A DNA stretch of 64,000 nucleotides from Allobosea sp. (GTDB lineage: Bacteria > Pseudomonadota > Alphaproteobacteria > Rhizobiales > Beijerinckiaceae), in assembly GCF_017308075.1 (NCBI RefSeq), contig NZ_JAFKFX010000026.1, positions 124,001-188,000 of the forward strand. The letters run 5' to 3'. How positions within the stretch are numbered: the first letter of the stretch is position 1; each line of letters opens with the position of its first letter. Made by a program: the position numbers and the translations under genes. Shown here in pieces: positions 24,047 to 35,963 of the stretch. The notes under the pieces are model-generated. The model had not been told where the DNA came from. It saw only the letters and a program-made list of their open reading frames with translations, and searched no databases.

Positions 24047-26233
24047 ATGGACGATGCGCTCGACGAGGGGCAGGGCGGCGGCACGGTCGAGGTGCTGATC
24101 CCGCTCGGTCTCGACCAGGCTTACAGCTACGCCGTCCCGGCCGGGCTCGCGCTCGCGCCGGGCGACGTCGTTCAGGTGCCGCTCGGGCCGCGCGAGACGA
24201 TCGGCGTGGTCTGGGAACGCGGCTCGGGCCGCGGCGGCAACCTCAAGAAGGTCGCGGCCAAGCTCGACCTGCCGCCGCTCGATCCGGCGCTGATGAAACT
24301 GGTCGACTGGGTCGCCTGGTACACGCTCGCCGCCAAGGGCTCGGTGCTGGCACTCGCCCTGCGCCGGCCGCCGGACGGCCGGCCCGAGCGCCCCAAGCTC
24401 GGTGTGCGGCTCGTCGGCCCGCCGCCGGCCCGGATGACGCCGGCCCGCGCCCGCGCCATCGCCGCGGCCGAAGGCGGATTGCTGGTCGGCAAGTCGGCGC
24501 TGGCCGAGGCGGCCGCGGTCAGTGCCGCGGTGATCGATTCGCTGGTCGATGCCGGTACCTTCTGCGTCGAGGCACTGCCCCAGCAGGCGATCGCCGCGAG
24601 GCCCGATCCGGACCATGCGAGGCCGGCGCTCTCCGAGGGCCAGCAGGAGGTGGCGGAGCGTCTCGTCGCCGCCGTGCGCAGCCAGGCCTACAGCGTCGCG
24701 CTGCTCGAGGGCGTCACCGGCTCCGGCAAGACCGAGGTCTATTTCGAGGCAGTCGCCGAGGCGATCCGGCTCGGGCGCCAGAGCCTGATCCTGATGCCCG
24801 AGATCGCGCTGACGGCGCAGTTCATCGACCGGTTCGAGGCGCGTTTCGGCGTCCGGCCGGGGCTCTGGCATTCGGCGGTGAGCGGGCGCCGCCGCGAGCG
24901 GCTGCAGGCGGCGATCGCCGAGGGCGAGGCGCTGGTCGTCGCCGGCGCACGCTCGGCGCTGTTCCTGCCCTATCGCGACCTTGGCCTGATCATCGTCGAC
25001 GAGGAGCACGAAGCCGCCTACAAGCAGGAGGACGGCGTCGCCTATCACGCCCGTGACATGGCGGTGGTGCGCGGCAAGATCGAGAGCGCTCCGGTGGTGC
25101 TGGCCTCGGCGACGCCCTCGCTGGAGACGCGGGTCAATGCCGAGCGCGGGCGCTATCTCCACCTCAAGCTGCCGGAGCGCTTCGGTGGGAGGCATCTACC
25201 GACGCTCGGCCTGGTCGACCTGCGCCGCGACAAGCCCGAGCGCGGGCGCTGGATCTCCGGCGCGCTGATCAAGGCGGTCGAGGCCAATCTCGAGGCGAAG
25301 GAGCAGTCTCTGCTCTTCCTCAACCGGCGCGGCTATGCGCCGCTGACGCTCTGCCGCGACTGCGGCCATCGTTTCCAGTGCCCGAACTGCTCGGCCTGGC
25401 TGGTCGACCATCGTTTCCGCCGCGCTCTGGTCTGCCATCATTGCGGCCATGTCGAGCGCCGGCCGCATGAATGCCCTTCCTGCCACAAGCCGGAGACGCT
25501 GGCCGCCTGCGGCCCCGGTGTCGAGCGCCTTGCCGAGGAGGTCGCGACCCTGTTCCCGCAGGCGCGGGCGATCGTGCTGTCGAGCGATTTCCCGGGCGGG
25601 ACCGAACGTCTGAAGCAGGAGCTGATGGCAGTCGCCGAAGGCGAGTTCGACATCGTCATCGGCACCCAGCTCGTCGCCAAGGGCCATAATTTCCCGGGCA
25701 TGACGCTGGTCGGCGTGGTCGATGCCGATCTCGGCCTGACCTCGGGCGATCCGCGCGCCGCCGAGCGCACTTTCCAGGCGCTGCGGCAGGTCACCGGCCG
25801 GGCCGGGCGCGGCGAGAAGCCGGGGCGCGCATTGCTGCAGACCCATGATCCCGCTCACCCCGTCCTGAAGGCGCTGGTCTCCGGCGATCCCGAACGCTTC
25901 TACGCCGCAGAGACGGCGGCGCGCGAGGCGGCCGGGCTGCCGCCCTTCGGGCGCCTCGCGGCACTGATCGTCTCGGCCAATGCGCAGGCCGAGGCCGAGA
26001 CCCATGCAAGGGCGCTGGCCCGCTGCGCCGAGGCGCCGGCCGGCGTCGCCGTCCTGGGGCCGGCCGAGGCACCGCTCGCCATCCTGCGTGGGCGCCACCG
26101 CATGCGGCTGATCGTGCGCACCTCACGGGAGATCGATCTGCAGGGCTATCTGCGGGCCTGGCTGAAGCGGGCGCCGCGGCCGAAGGGCTCGGTCAGGGTG
26201 GCGGTCGATGTCGATCCGCAGAGCTTTCTCTAG
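24047..26233 (+). CDS. priA: Primosomal protein N' (replication restart helicase PriA)
   Basis: PriA is a 3'-to-5' DNA helicase that reloads the replisome at stalled forks. The 728-residue protein has an N-terminal DNA-binding region (VEVLIPLGLDQAYSYAVPAG), Walker A GVTGSGKT at 222-229, the DEEH box in VDEEHEAAYKQEDG, and a zinc-binding insert with cysteines in CRDCGHRFQCPNC, CHHCGH and CPSCHKPETLAACG. C-terminal helicase motifs include GTQLVAKGHNFPGMTLVGVVDADLGL and QVTGRAGRG. The ATG at 24047 gives the usual length. Placement of priA before atpHAGDC is common in Rhizobiales, with a 441-base gap here. Confidence 0.97.
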   Translation: MDDALDEGQGGGTVEVLIPLGLDQAYSYAVPAGLALAPGDVVQVPLGPRETIGVVWERGSGRGGNLKKVAAKLDLPPLDPALMKLVDWVAWYTLAAKGSVLALALRRPPDGRPERPKLGVRLVGPPPARMTPARARAIAAAEGGLLVGKSALAEAAAVSAAVIDSLVDAGTFCVEALPQQAIAARPDPDHARPALSEGQQEVAERLVAAVRSQAYSVALLEGVTGSGKTEVYFEAVAEAIRLGRQSLILMPEIALTAQFIDRFEARFGVRPGLWHSAVSGRRRERLQAAIAEGEALVVAGARSALFLPYRDLGLIIVDEEHEAAYKQEDGVAYHARDMAVVRGKIESAPVVLASATPSLETRVNAERGRYLHLKLPERFGGRHLPTLGLVDLRRDKPERGRWISGALIKAVEANLEAKEQSLLFLNRRGYAPLTLCRDCGHRFQCPNCSAWLVDHRFRRALVCHHCGHVERRPHECPSCHKPETLAACGPGVERLAEEVATLFPQARAIVLSSDFPGGTERLKQELMAVAEGEFDIVIGTQLVAKGHNFPGMTLVGVVDADLGLTSGDPRAAERTFQALRQVTGRAGRGEKPGRALLQTHDPAHPVLKALVSGDPERFYAAETAAREAAGLPPFGRLAALIVSANAQAEAETHARALARCAEAPAGVAVLGPAEAPLAILRGRHRMRLIVRTSREIDLQGYLRAWLKRAPRPKGSVRVAVDVDPQSFL

Positions 26234-26674
26234 CGAATCTCCGAGTTTCGCCGAAACGCGAAAACGCCCTGCGCCCCTGTCATGTAGAATTGTCTTCGCG
26301 CGAGCCGGCGGCCGCCTCGTGCGAAAATGTGCCGGACCGCGATCGGCCTTGCCGAAAGGCGCCATGTCGCCTCCAGAGTCCGAGCACCGGACCGGCCGGT
26401 TGGAGCCTGCATCGAGCGTGGCTGCGGGCCGAGTCGCCGGCCTTGTCGCGCGGTTGGCGCATGGGGCGCTTCCTTTGACCGCATCCAAAGCGTGCGCTAC
26501 CCCGTTCCGTCGGGTTGCGGCCCCCCGATCCCCATGCTAGTGCACCGCCGCAATCCAAGCGCGGCGCGCCCTGGCAACGGGCGGGCGTGCGCTTGATCAT
26601 CGCAGCGTCGGGACCATGCACTCCACCTTCGTCAGAAGGTCGCCGGGGCGGTCCCTTGGAAGAGAGAGCGAAGC
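26234..26674. other. Long leader/promoter region before the atp operon, no gene seen
   Basis: These 441 bases separate priA from atpH. Several short frames are open but none has a good ribosome site or recognisable product, so I call none. The region should contain the promoter and a long leader of the F1 operon. A possible promoter lies at 26475-26503. A small RNA or leader peptide cannot be excluded. Confidence 0.5.
26475..26503 (+). promoter_or_regulatory. Possible sigma-70-like promoter of the atp operon
   Basis: TTGACC (26475-26480), a 17-base spacer and TACCCC (26498-26503). The -35 element is good and the -10 element weak, so this is tentative. It lies about 170 bases before atpH. Confidence 0.3.
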
Positions 26675-27246
26675 GTGGCCCAGGGCGGATCGCAGGAACA
26701 GTCCCCTGTCTCGGGTGTTGCCGGGCGCTATGCCACGGCTCTGTTCGAGCTGGCCACTGAGGCCAAGACGGTCGATGCCGTCGCCACCGATCTCGATTCC
26801 TTCAGCGCGATGATCGCCGAGAGCGCCGATCTGCGGCGGCTGATCGGCAGCCCGGCCTTCTCCGCCCAGGATCAGGTCGCGGCCGTCAACGCGCTGCTCG
26901 CCAAGGCCGGGATCGCGGGTCTCGCCGCCAATTTCATCGGCCTCGTCGCCAGCAAGCGCCGTCTGTTCGCGCTGCCGGGCATGATCCGCGCCTACCGCGC
27001 CAAGGTCGCCGAGGCCAAGGGCATCGTCAGCGCCGAGGTGACGCTGGCCGAGGAGCCCTCCGCCGCCCAGCTCAAGGACATCACCGCGACTCTCAAGGAC
27101 GTCGCTGGCCAGGATGTCGCGCTTTCCGTGAAGATCGACCCGGCCATCATCGGCGGACTCGTCGTCAAGATGGGCTCGCGCATGGTCGATGCGTCCCTGA
27201 AAACCAAACTCAATTCAATTCGTCTTGCCATGAAAGAGGTCGGCTG

Positions 27247-27247
<1 letters not shown>
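26675..27247 (+). CDS. atpH: ATP synthase F1 delta subunit
   Basis: The delta subunit joins the F1 head to the peripheral stalk. The 190-residue protein begins, from GTG at 26675, [31 protein letters not shown]; the [11 protein letters not shown] segment is the standard start of the OSCP/delta domain. The C-terminal [25 protein letters not shown] is the typical OSCP motif. A purine-rich stretch (GGAAGAGAGAG) precedes the GTG by a few bases. It is the first gene of atpHAGDC and its stop shares one base with the atpA start (TGATG). Confidence 0.96.
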
Positions 27248-28779
<1,532 letters not shown>

Positions 28780-28910
28780 GGCGTGCAAGCGCCTGGCCGG
28801 GCGAATGCCCGGCCATGAGGGTCAAGGACACGGCTGGTCGCGAAGATCGCGGCCGCTGCGGATCGAGACGGGATTGGCCGCGCGCGGTCATGACGGGGTG
28901 AGAGCTAAAC

Positions 28911-29780
28911 ATGCCTTCATTGAAGGACCTGCGTAACCGGATCGCCTCGGTGAAGGCGACGCAGAAGATCACCAAGGCCATGCAGATGGTCGCGGCGGCG
29001 AAGCTGCGCCGCGCCCAGATGGCGGCCGAAGCCGCTCGTCCCTATGCCGAGCGCATGGAGAAGGTGCTGGCCAATCTCGCCGGCGGCATCTCCGGCGACA
29101 GCGCGCCGCGCCTGATCTCCGGCACCGGCTCGGACAAGGTCCACCTGCTCGTGGTCTTCACCGCCGAGCGCGGCCTGTGCGGCGCCTTCAACTCATCGAT
29201 CGCCCGCCTGGCGCGCGACAAGGCGCAGGCGCTCAAGGCCGAGGGCAAGACGGTCAAGATCCTCTGCGTCGGCAAGAAGGGCTATGACGCCCTGAAGCGG
29301 CTGTTCGAGAACGACATCATCCAGGTCGTCGACCTGCGCGAGTTCAAGCAGGTCGGCTTCGCCAATGCCGAGGCGATCACCCAGAACATCCTGACGCGCT
29401 TCGCCGCCGGCGAGTTCGACGTCGCGACGATCTTCTTCTCGAAGTTCAAATCGGTGATCTCGCAGATCCCGACGGCCCAGCGCATCATTCCGGCCGAGAT
29501 CCCGGCCGGCACCGCGACCACCGAAGCGGTCTATGATTACGAGCCCGAGGAAGGCGAGATCCTCGAGACGCTGCTGCCGCGCAACCTGACGGTCCAGGTG
29601 CTGCGGGCGCTGCTCGAGAACGCCGCCTCCGAACAGGGCGCCCGCATGTCCGCGATGGACTCCGCCACCCGCAATGCGGGCGAGATGATCAAGAAGCAGA
29701 CGCAGATCTACAACCGCTCGCGTCAGGCGATGATCACCAAGGAACTCATCGAGATCATCTCCGGCGCGGAAGCGCTCTAA
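28911..29780 (+). CDS. atpG: ATP synthase F1 gamma subunit
   Basis: The gamma subunit is the rotating central shaft of ATP synthase. The 289-residue protein starts [36 protein letters not shown], the classic N-terminal coiled coil, has the central Rossmann-like part ([19 protein letters not shown]), and ends with the long helix [46 protein letters not shown]. Length is normal. It lies between atpA and atpD, with 70 bases before atpD. Confidence 0.98.
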   Translation: MPSLKDLRNRIASVKATQKITKAMQMVAAAKLRRAQMAAEAARPYAERMEKVLANLAGGISGDSAPRLISGTGSDKVHLLVVFTAERGLCGAFNSSIARLARDKAQALKAEGKTVKILCVGKKGYDALKRLFENDIIQVVDLREFKQVGFANAEAITQNILTRFAAGEFDVATIFFSKFKSVISQIPTAQRIIPAEIPAGTATTEAVYDYEPEEGEILETLLPRNLTVQVLRALLENAASEQGARMSAMDSATRNAGEMIKKQTQIYNRSRQAMITKELIEIISGAEAL

Positions 29781-29826
29781 TCGCCGCCTGAACATTAGGC
29801 CGGCGCGCCGGCCACCGACACGCTGA

Positions 29827-31329
<1,503 letters not shown>

Positions 31330-31382
31330 GTTTCACGGGCCAATCCGGCCGGCCCTGCCGGCCGGGAGACGTGACACGCGTC

Positions 31383-31457
31383 ATTCTCGGGCCTGGCCCG
31401 AGAATCTCTGGACGAGAAGACACTGGTTTCAGAGATGGTCGGGTCAAGCCCGACCAT
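31383..31457. repeat. Two short palindromes between atpD and atpC
   Basis: 31383-31405 is ATTCTCGGGC-CTG-GCCCGAGAAT, a perfect inverted repeat; 31435-31457 is ATGGTCGGG-TCAAG-CCCGACCAT, identical in its arms to hairpin B of the dispersed repeat at 2840-2862. They lie within the F1 operon and may reduce or stabilise transcripts around atpC. Confidence 0.9.
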
Positions 31458-31480
31458 GACGAGCCTGGAGAGATTGTACG

Positions 31481-31894
31481 ATGGCCACCTTCAAGTTCGA
31501 ACTCGTCTCGCCGGAGCGCATCCTGTTCTCGGGCGAGGTCGTCAGCGTCATCGTCCCCTCGGTCGAGGGCGAGATGACGATCCTGGCCGGTCACGCCCCG
31601 CTGGTGGCGGTGCTGAAGCCCGGCATCGTGATGCTCCAGACCGATGCCAACAACGGCAAGGAATTCTACGTTTCCGGCGGCATCGCCGAGGTCAATGCCG
31701 AGAGCCTGACCATTCTCGCGGAGCAGGCTCGCTTCATCGAGGACGTCAACCTTTCTGTGCTCGACCAGGAAATCGTGACCGCCGAGACCCGTCTCGCCGG
31801 CTCGCAGGACGAGGCCGAGCAGAAGCGCCTTGCGGAGCAGCTGGTGCAGCTGCGCGAGTTCCGCGGCGTCTTTGAGGATCGCAAGGCCGCCTGA
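31481..31894 (+). CDS. atpC: ATP synthase F1 epsilon subunit
   Basis: The epsilon subunit sits at the base of the central stalk and restrains ATP hydrolysis. The 137-residue protein starts MATFKFELVSPERILFSGEVVSVIVPSVEGEMTILAGHAPLVAVLKPGIV, the standard beta-sandwich domain, and ends in two short helices. The start follows GGAGAG at a good distance. It closes the atpHAGDC operon; a strong terminator follows 26 bases after the stop. F0 genes are not in this window, as is usual for alphaproteobacteria, in which F0 and F1 operons are separate. Confidence 0.97.
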   Translation: MATFKFELVSPERILFSGEVVSVIVPSVEGEMTILAGHAPLVAVLKPGIVMLQTDANNGKEFYVSGGIAEVNAESLTILAEQARFIEDVNLSVLDQEIVTAETRLAGSQDEAEQKRLAEQLVQLREFRGVFEDRKAA

Positions 31895-31920
31895 CGCGGA
31901 GCCGATCGACGGAATTGAGA

Positions 31921-31948
31921 GGCTGGGAGCTTGCTCCCGGCCTTTTTT
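31921..31948 (+). terminator. Rho-independent terminator of the atp operon
   Basis: GGCTGGGAG-CTTG-CTCCCGGCC forms a 9-base-pair stem (one G-T pair) at 31921-31942 and is followed directly by six T (31943-31948). It lies 26 bases after atpC. Confidence 0.9.
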
Positions 31949-32087
31949 ATTGTGACGCCGGACCGCATCACGAGCGTGCCTTCGTGATGGGCCTGCCAAC
32001 AGAGCCGCAGCCCCCCGCCTGAGGCGTGAAGGCGCCGCGGCCCTCCTGGCAGGCGATCCCGAGCGAAATCGATCCGAACAGCGCGGC

Positions 32088-32957
32088 TCAGATCGCCTCG
32101 GCGAGCGCGACGACACGGCGCGCCATCTCGGCATGCAGGCGCTCGACCATGCGGCCATCGAGCTGGATCGCGCCCTTGTCGGCGTTCTCGGGTTGCTCAA
32201 AGGCGGCGATGATCGCGCGGGCGCGCTCGAGCTCGGCAGTTTCAGGGGCGAAAACGGTATTGGCGGCCCCGACCTGATTGGGATGGATCAGCGTCTTGCC
32301 GTCGAAGCCGAGATCGCGGCCCTGCTCGCACTCGGCCAGGAAGCCGGCCTCGTTCTTGAGGTCGTTGTAGACTCCGTCGATCACGTCGAGCCCATGGGCG
32401 CGCGCCGCCAGGATGGCCGTGGTGAGCCAGGGCAGCATCGGCGCCCGGCCGGGCACGAAACGCGCGCGTGTCTCCTTGGCGAGGTCGTTGGTGCCGAGAA
32501 CGAAACAGGCGAGCCGGGTCGAGGGATCGCGCGCGGCGCGGGCAATGCGCTCACAGTCGAGGATGGCGAGCGGGGTCTCGATCATCGCCCAAATCTGCGT
32601 CTCCGGCTTGGCCCAGAGCCCGACCAGACGCTGGCCGATCTCGACCAGCGTCTCCGGGGAAGCGACTTTCGGGATCAGGATCGCGTCGGGCGCGGCTTCC
32701 GTGGCGGCGGCCAGATCGGCATCGAACCAGGGAGTGTCGAGCCCGTTGGTGCGGATCACCAGTTCCCGTCGGCCATAGCCGCCGGCCTTGACGGCGTCGC
32801 AGACCTGGGTGCGGGCGAGGTCCTTGGCCTCTGGCGCGACCGCGTCCTCGAGATCGAGGATCAGGGCGTCGGCCGCGATCTCGCGCGCCTTTTCGAGCGC
32901 GCGGGCATTGGAGCCGGGCATATAGAGCACGCTGCGGCGCGGACGGATTTCGGTCAT
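32088..32957 (-). CDS. HpcH/HpaI aldolase-citrate lyase family CoA-ester lyase (CitE-like)
   Basis: A 289-residue TIM-barrel enzyme of the CitE/malyl-CoA lyase family. Features: MTEIRPRRSVLYMPGSNARALEKAREIAADALILDLEDAVAPEAK at the N-terminus, with the metal-binding LDLEDAV, then AMIETPLAILDCERIA with the second acidic ligand, and DGKTLIHPNQVGAAN near the end. Such proteins cleave or hydrolyse malyl-CoA or beta-methylmalyl-CoA. The nearby mesaconyl-CoA hydratase suggests beta-methylmalyl-CoA lyase or malyl-CoA thioesterase; the length is closer to the thioesterase and short CitE-like forms than to the 320-residue lyase. The ATG at 32957, with GGAG upstream, was preferred over a much longer antisense frame. 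TTGCAGCGCACA upstream is shared with the hydratase gene. Confidence 0.88.
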   Translation of the reverse strand: MTEIRPRRSVLYMPGSNARALEKAREIAADALILDLEDAVAPEAKDLARTQVCDAVKAGGYGRRELVIRTNGLDTPWFDADLAAATEAAPDAILIPKVASPETLVEIGQRLVGLWAKPETQIWAMIETPLAILDCERIARAARDPSTRLACFVLGTNDLAKETRARFVPGRAPMLPWLTTAILAARAHGLDVIDGVYNDLKNEAGFLAECEQGRDLGFDGKTLIHPNQVGAANTVFAPETAELERARAIIAAFEQPENADKGAIQLDGRMVERLHAEMARRVVALAEAI

Positions 32958-32980
32958 GGCGACACTCCTCACGGTTCTTA

Positions 32981-32992
32981 TTGCAGCGCACA
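32981..32992. promoter_or_regulatory. 12-base motif shared with the mesaconyl-CoA hydratase promoter (copy 1)
   Basis: TTGCAGCGCACA (plus strand) lies 24-35 bases upstream of the CitE-like ATG. The same 12 bases occur at 34863-34874, 28-39 bases upstream of the mesaconyl-CoA hydratase ATG but in the opposite orientation to the gene. A common regulator is inferred. Confidence 0.45.
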
Positions 32993-33041
32993 CTAAACGC
33001 TGCGCAATGGCGACGTCACCCCCGGGCGGGAGAATTCGAGA

Positions 33042-34754
33042 ATGGGCTGGATCGTGGGCGTGGATGGCTGCAAGGCCGGTTGGATCGCAGCTTCCTGTGA
33101 CGTTTCGACAACCAAGGCCCCGACCCTGCGGGTCGAGCGCAGCTGGAGTGGCCTGATCCGCAGCTTGCCGCCGGGCAGCCTGGTCGCGGTCGACATGCCG
33201 ATCGGCCTGCCGGACCATATCGAGCGGGCCGGCCGCGGGCCGGAGCAGGCCGTACGCAGCCTGCTCGGGGCGCGGCAATCCTCGGTCTTCGCGATTCCCT
33301 CGCGGGCCGCGGTCTATGCCGACACTTATCGGGAAGCTTGCAGCGCCGCGCTCGCGACCTCGTCGCCGCCGCGCAAAGTGTCGCGGCAGGGCTTCCACCT
33401 CTTCCCGAAGATCCGCGAGATCGACGGTTTCCTGCGGGCGGAGCCCGCCTGGCGCGGGGCAATCTTCGAGGTGCATCCGGAGCTCGCCTTCCGCACCTTG
33501 CGGGGCGCGCCCCTGCAGCACCCCAAAAAGATCAAGGGCGTCGTCAATCCCGAAGGCATGGCGGAGCGGCGGGCGCTGCTGCGGGCCGCCGGCCTCGCCG
33601 AAGAGGTGCTGGCCGCCGCGCCACCTCGCGGTGCCGCAGCCGATGACGTGCTCGACGCACTCGCGGCCCTGATCGTCGCCCGGCACATTGCGGCCGGGCG
33701 TGGGAGACCCTTTCCGGATCGGCCGGGACGCGATAGCCACGGTCTTCCCATCGCGATCTGGAGCTTCGCGCCGGATCGGCCCGCTTCGCAGGATATCGCC
33801 ATGTCTGACCAGCCCGTTCCGCGCCCGATGATCGAAGCCGCGGCCGAACGCATCGCCGGCCATGCCCGCACCACGCCGGTGATGCGGCTCGGAACCGGCG
33901 CCTTCGGATCGCGCGCCGATGTCTCGCTCAAGCTCGAATGCCTGCAGCATGCCGGCTCGTTCAAGACGCGCGGTGCCTTCAACAATCTGCTCTCGCTCGA
34001 TGTCCCGGCTGCCGGGGTGGCGGCGGCGTCGGGCGGGAATCACGGCGCGGCCGTCGCCTATGCCGCCGGCAAGCGCGGGGTCAGGGCGACGATCTTCGTG
34101 CCGGAGATCTCGCCGGCCGCGAAGGTCGAGGCGATCCGGCGCTTCGGCGCCGATGTCCGCATCGGCGGCGCGCAATATGATGACGCCCAGGCGGCCTGCG
34201 ACCAGTTCGTCGCCGAAACGGGCGCGCTCAAGATCCATCCCTTCGCCGCCCCTGAGACGATGGCCGGCCAGGGCACGCTCGGGAAGGAATGGCAGAGCCA
34301 GGAGCCGGATCTCGACACGGTGCTCGTCGCGGTCGGCGGTGGCGGGCTGATCTCCGGCATCGCCTCCTGGTTCGCAGGCAGCAGGGTCAAGGTCGTCGGC
34401 GTCGAACCGGAAGGCTCGCGGGCGTTGCAGGCGGCGCTGGAGGCCAAGGCGCCGGTGACCGTGCAGGTCGCCTCCGTCGCGGCGGATTCGCTGGGCGCGC
34501 GCAATGTCGGTCAGCTCGTCTACGATGTCTGCAAGGACACGGTCGATCATGTCGTGCTCGTGCCCGACAGCGCGATCGGCGAGGCGCAAGGCGCGCTCTG
34601 GCGCGATTTCCGCCTCGCGGTCGAGCCTGGTGGGGCTGCGGCGCTCGCGGCGCTGCTCCACGGCGCCTATAAGCCGGGGCCGGGCGAGCGGGTCGGCGTC
34701 CTCGTCTGCGGTGCCAATGTCGATCTCGCCCGTCTGCAGACGGTGGCGGGGTAG
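33042..34754 (+). CDS. DUF429-like domain fused in frame to PLP-dependent threonine/serine dehydratase
   Basis: One uninterrupted 570-codon frame. Residues 1 to about 240 are DUF429-like (predicted nuclease with RNase H-like fold): WIVGVDGCKAGWIAA at the start, VAVDMPIGLP near 48-57 and HPELAF; its usual end, GLPIAIW, occurs at about 234-240 but no stop follows. Residues 254-570 form a complete fold-type II PLP enzyme: KLECLQHAGSFKTRGAFNNLL with the PLP lysine at 308, SGGNHGAAVAYAA, and VAVGGGGLISG. The in-frame ATG at 33801 (MSDQPVPRPM), with AGGA upstream, could start a separate dehydratase of 317 residues. So this is either a true fusion or two genes whose stop codon was lost. Close relatives of the dehydratase act on threonine, serine or hydroxyaspartate. 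Confidence 0.8.
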   Translation: MGWIVGVDGCKAGWIAASCDVSTTKAPTLRVERSWSGLIRSLPPGSLVAVDMPIGLPDHIERAGRGPEQAVRSLLGARQSSVFAIPSRAAVYADTYREACSAALATSSPPRKVSRQGFHLFPKIREIDGFLRAEPAWRGAIFEVHPELAFRTLRGAPLQHPKKIKGVVNPEGMAERRALLRAAGLAEEVLAAAPPRGAAADDVLDALAALIVARHIAAGRGRPFPDRPGRDSHGLPIAIWSFAPDRPASQDIAMSDQPVPRPMIEAAAERIAGHARTTPVMRLGTGAFGSRADVSLKLECLQHAGSFKTRGAFNNLLSLDVPAAGVAAASGGNHGAAVAYAAGKRGVRATIFVPEISPAAKVEAIRRFGADVRIGGAQYDDAQAACDQFVAETGALKIHPFAAPETMAGQGTLGKEWQSQEPDLDTVLVAVGGGGLISGIASWFAGSRVKVVGVEPEGSRALQAALEAKAPVTVQVASVAADSLGARNVGQLVYDVCKDTVDHVVLVPDSAIGEAQGALWRDFRLAVEPGGAAALAALLHGAYKPGPGERVGVLVCGANVDLARLQTVAG

Positions 34755-34862
34755 GCGGCTCTCGCATCGCCAATGCGCCGAAGCGGCGGCCGGAGGGCTC
34801 TTCGGCGCGCTTCGGCCGGGCTGTCGCGATCCTACCCGCTGCCGGCTTTACCTGCGCCCCCG

Positions 34863-34874
34863 TTGCAGCGCACA
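34863..34874. promoter_or_regulatory. 12-base motif shared with the CitE-like promoter (copy 2)
   Basis: TTGCAGCGCACA lies 28-39 bases before the mesaconyl-CoA hydratase ATG and matches 32981-32992 exactly. Confidence 0.45.
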
Positions 34875-34901
34875 ATCGCGTTTCCGCAACGAGAGCCCGT
34901 C

Positions 34902-35963
34902 ATGTCCGAGATCGCCCCCAAGACCAGCCCCGGCCGCTTCTTCGAGGATTTTCGCCTGGGCGAGACGATCGTGCATGCGACGCCGCGCACGGTGACGAGC
35001 GGCGATGTCGCGCTCTACACGGCGCTCTACGGGGCACGCTTCGCGGTGCAGTCCTCGGACGCGCTGGCCAAGGCGATCGGCTACCCTGCCGCGCCTGTCG
35101 ACGATCTCCTGGTCTTCCATATCGTCTTCGGCAAGACCGTTCCGGATATCTCGATCAACGCCGTCGCCAATCTCGGCTATGCCGATGGCCGCTTCCTGAG
35201 GCCGGTCTATCCGGGCGATACGCTCTCGGCGACCTCGGAGGTCATCGGGCTGAAACAGACCTCGGGTGGCGAGGCCGGCATCGTCTATGTCCGCTCGATC
35301 GGCCGCAACCAGCATGGCGAGATCGTGCTGAGCTATGCCCGCTGGGTGCTGGTGCGCAAGCGCAGCCCCGGTACGCCGGCGGCGTTCGAACTCGTTCCCG
35401 AGCTGCCCAAGGCAGTGCTTCCGGACGCCCTGGGTGAGAGCTGCCCGGCGCTCGCGCTCGCCGGCTATGATGACGGGCTCGCCGGCTCGCCCTTCCGCTG
35501 GGGCGACTACCGGGCGGGCGAGCGCATCGACCATGTCGACGGCATGACCGTCGAGGAAGCGGAGCATCAGATCGCGACGCGGCTCTACCAGAACACCGCC
35601 AAGGTGCATTTCGACGGCTATGGCGCGCGCGAAACCCGTTTCGGCAAGCGCCTGATCTATGGCGGCCATGTCATCAGCCTGGCGCGAGCCCTGTCCTTCA
35701 ACGGGCTCGGCAATGCCTTCCATGTCGCGGCGATCAATGCCGGCCGGCATGTCGCGCCGCTCTTCGCCGGCGACACGGTCTATGCCTGGAGCGAGGTGCT
35801 CGAGGCGGCCGAGCTGCCGGGACGGGAGGATGTCGGGGCGCTGCGCCTGCGGCTCGTCGCGGCCAAGAACCTGCCCTGCAACGAGCACCCGTTGAAACTG
35901 GGCGACCAATATGCCGAGGGCGTCATCCTCGATTTCGACTATTGGGCGCTGCTGCCGCGCTGA
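34902..35963 (+). CDS. mch: MaoC-family mesaconyl-CoA hydratase (beta-methylmalyl-CoA dehydratase)
   Basis: Probably interconverts mesaconyl-CoA and beta-methylmalyl-CoA in the ethylmalonyl-CoA pathway of C2 assimilation. The 353-residue length matches the family, which has two hot-dog domains: about 12-150 (FFEDFRLGETIVHATPRTVTSGDVALYTALYGAR) and about 195-345 (RIDHVDGMTVEEAEHQIATRLYQNTAKVHFDGYGARETRFGKRLIYGGHVISLARALSFNGLGN). ATG 34902 was chosen because the N-terminal domain begins there; the frame extends 43 codons upstream without recognisable sequence. The CitE-like gene 2 kb away and sdhCDAB downstream fit a role in acyl-CoA/glyoxylate metabolism. The substrate is inferred from family resemblance; other MaoC dehydratases are less likely at this length. 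Confidence 0.85.
   Translation: MSEIAPKTSPGRFFEDFRLGETIVHATPRTVTSGDVALYTALYGARFAVQSSDALAKAIGYPAAPVDDLLVFHIVFGKTVPDISINAVANLGYADGRFLRPVYPGDTLSATSEVIGLKQTSGGEAGIVYVRSIGRNQHGEIVLSYARWVLVRKRSPGTPAAFELVPELPKAVLPDALGESCPALALAGYDDGLAGSPFRWGDYRAGERIDHVDGMTVEEAEHQIATRLYQNTAKVHFDGYGARETRFGKRLIYGGHVISLARALSFNGLGNAFHVAAINAGRHVAPLFAGDTVYAWSEVLEAAELPGREDVGALRLRLVAAKNLPCNEHPLKLGDQYAEGVILDFDYWALLPR

Noticed and set aside
26208..26540. A 110-codon frame between priA and atpH
   Set aside because: It overlaps the priA 3' end, lacks a ribosome site and has an unremarkable Arg/Pro/Ser-rich translation.
32088..34661. An 857-codon minus frame extending the CitE-like gene upstream
   Set aside because: Its first 568 codons are antisense to the DUF429/dehydratase gene; only the last 289 match a protein family, starting at ATG 32957.
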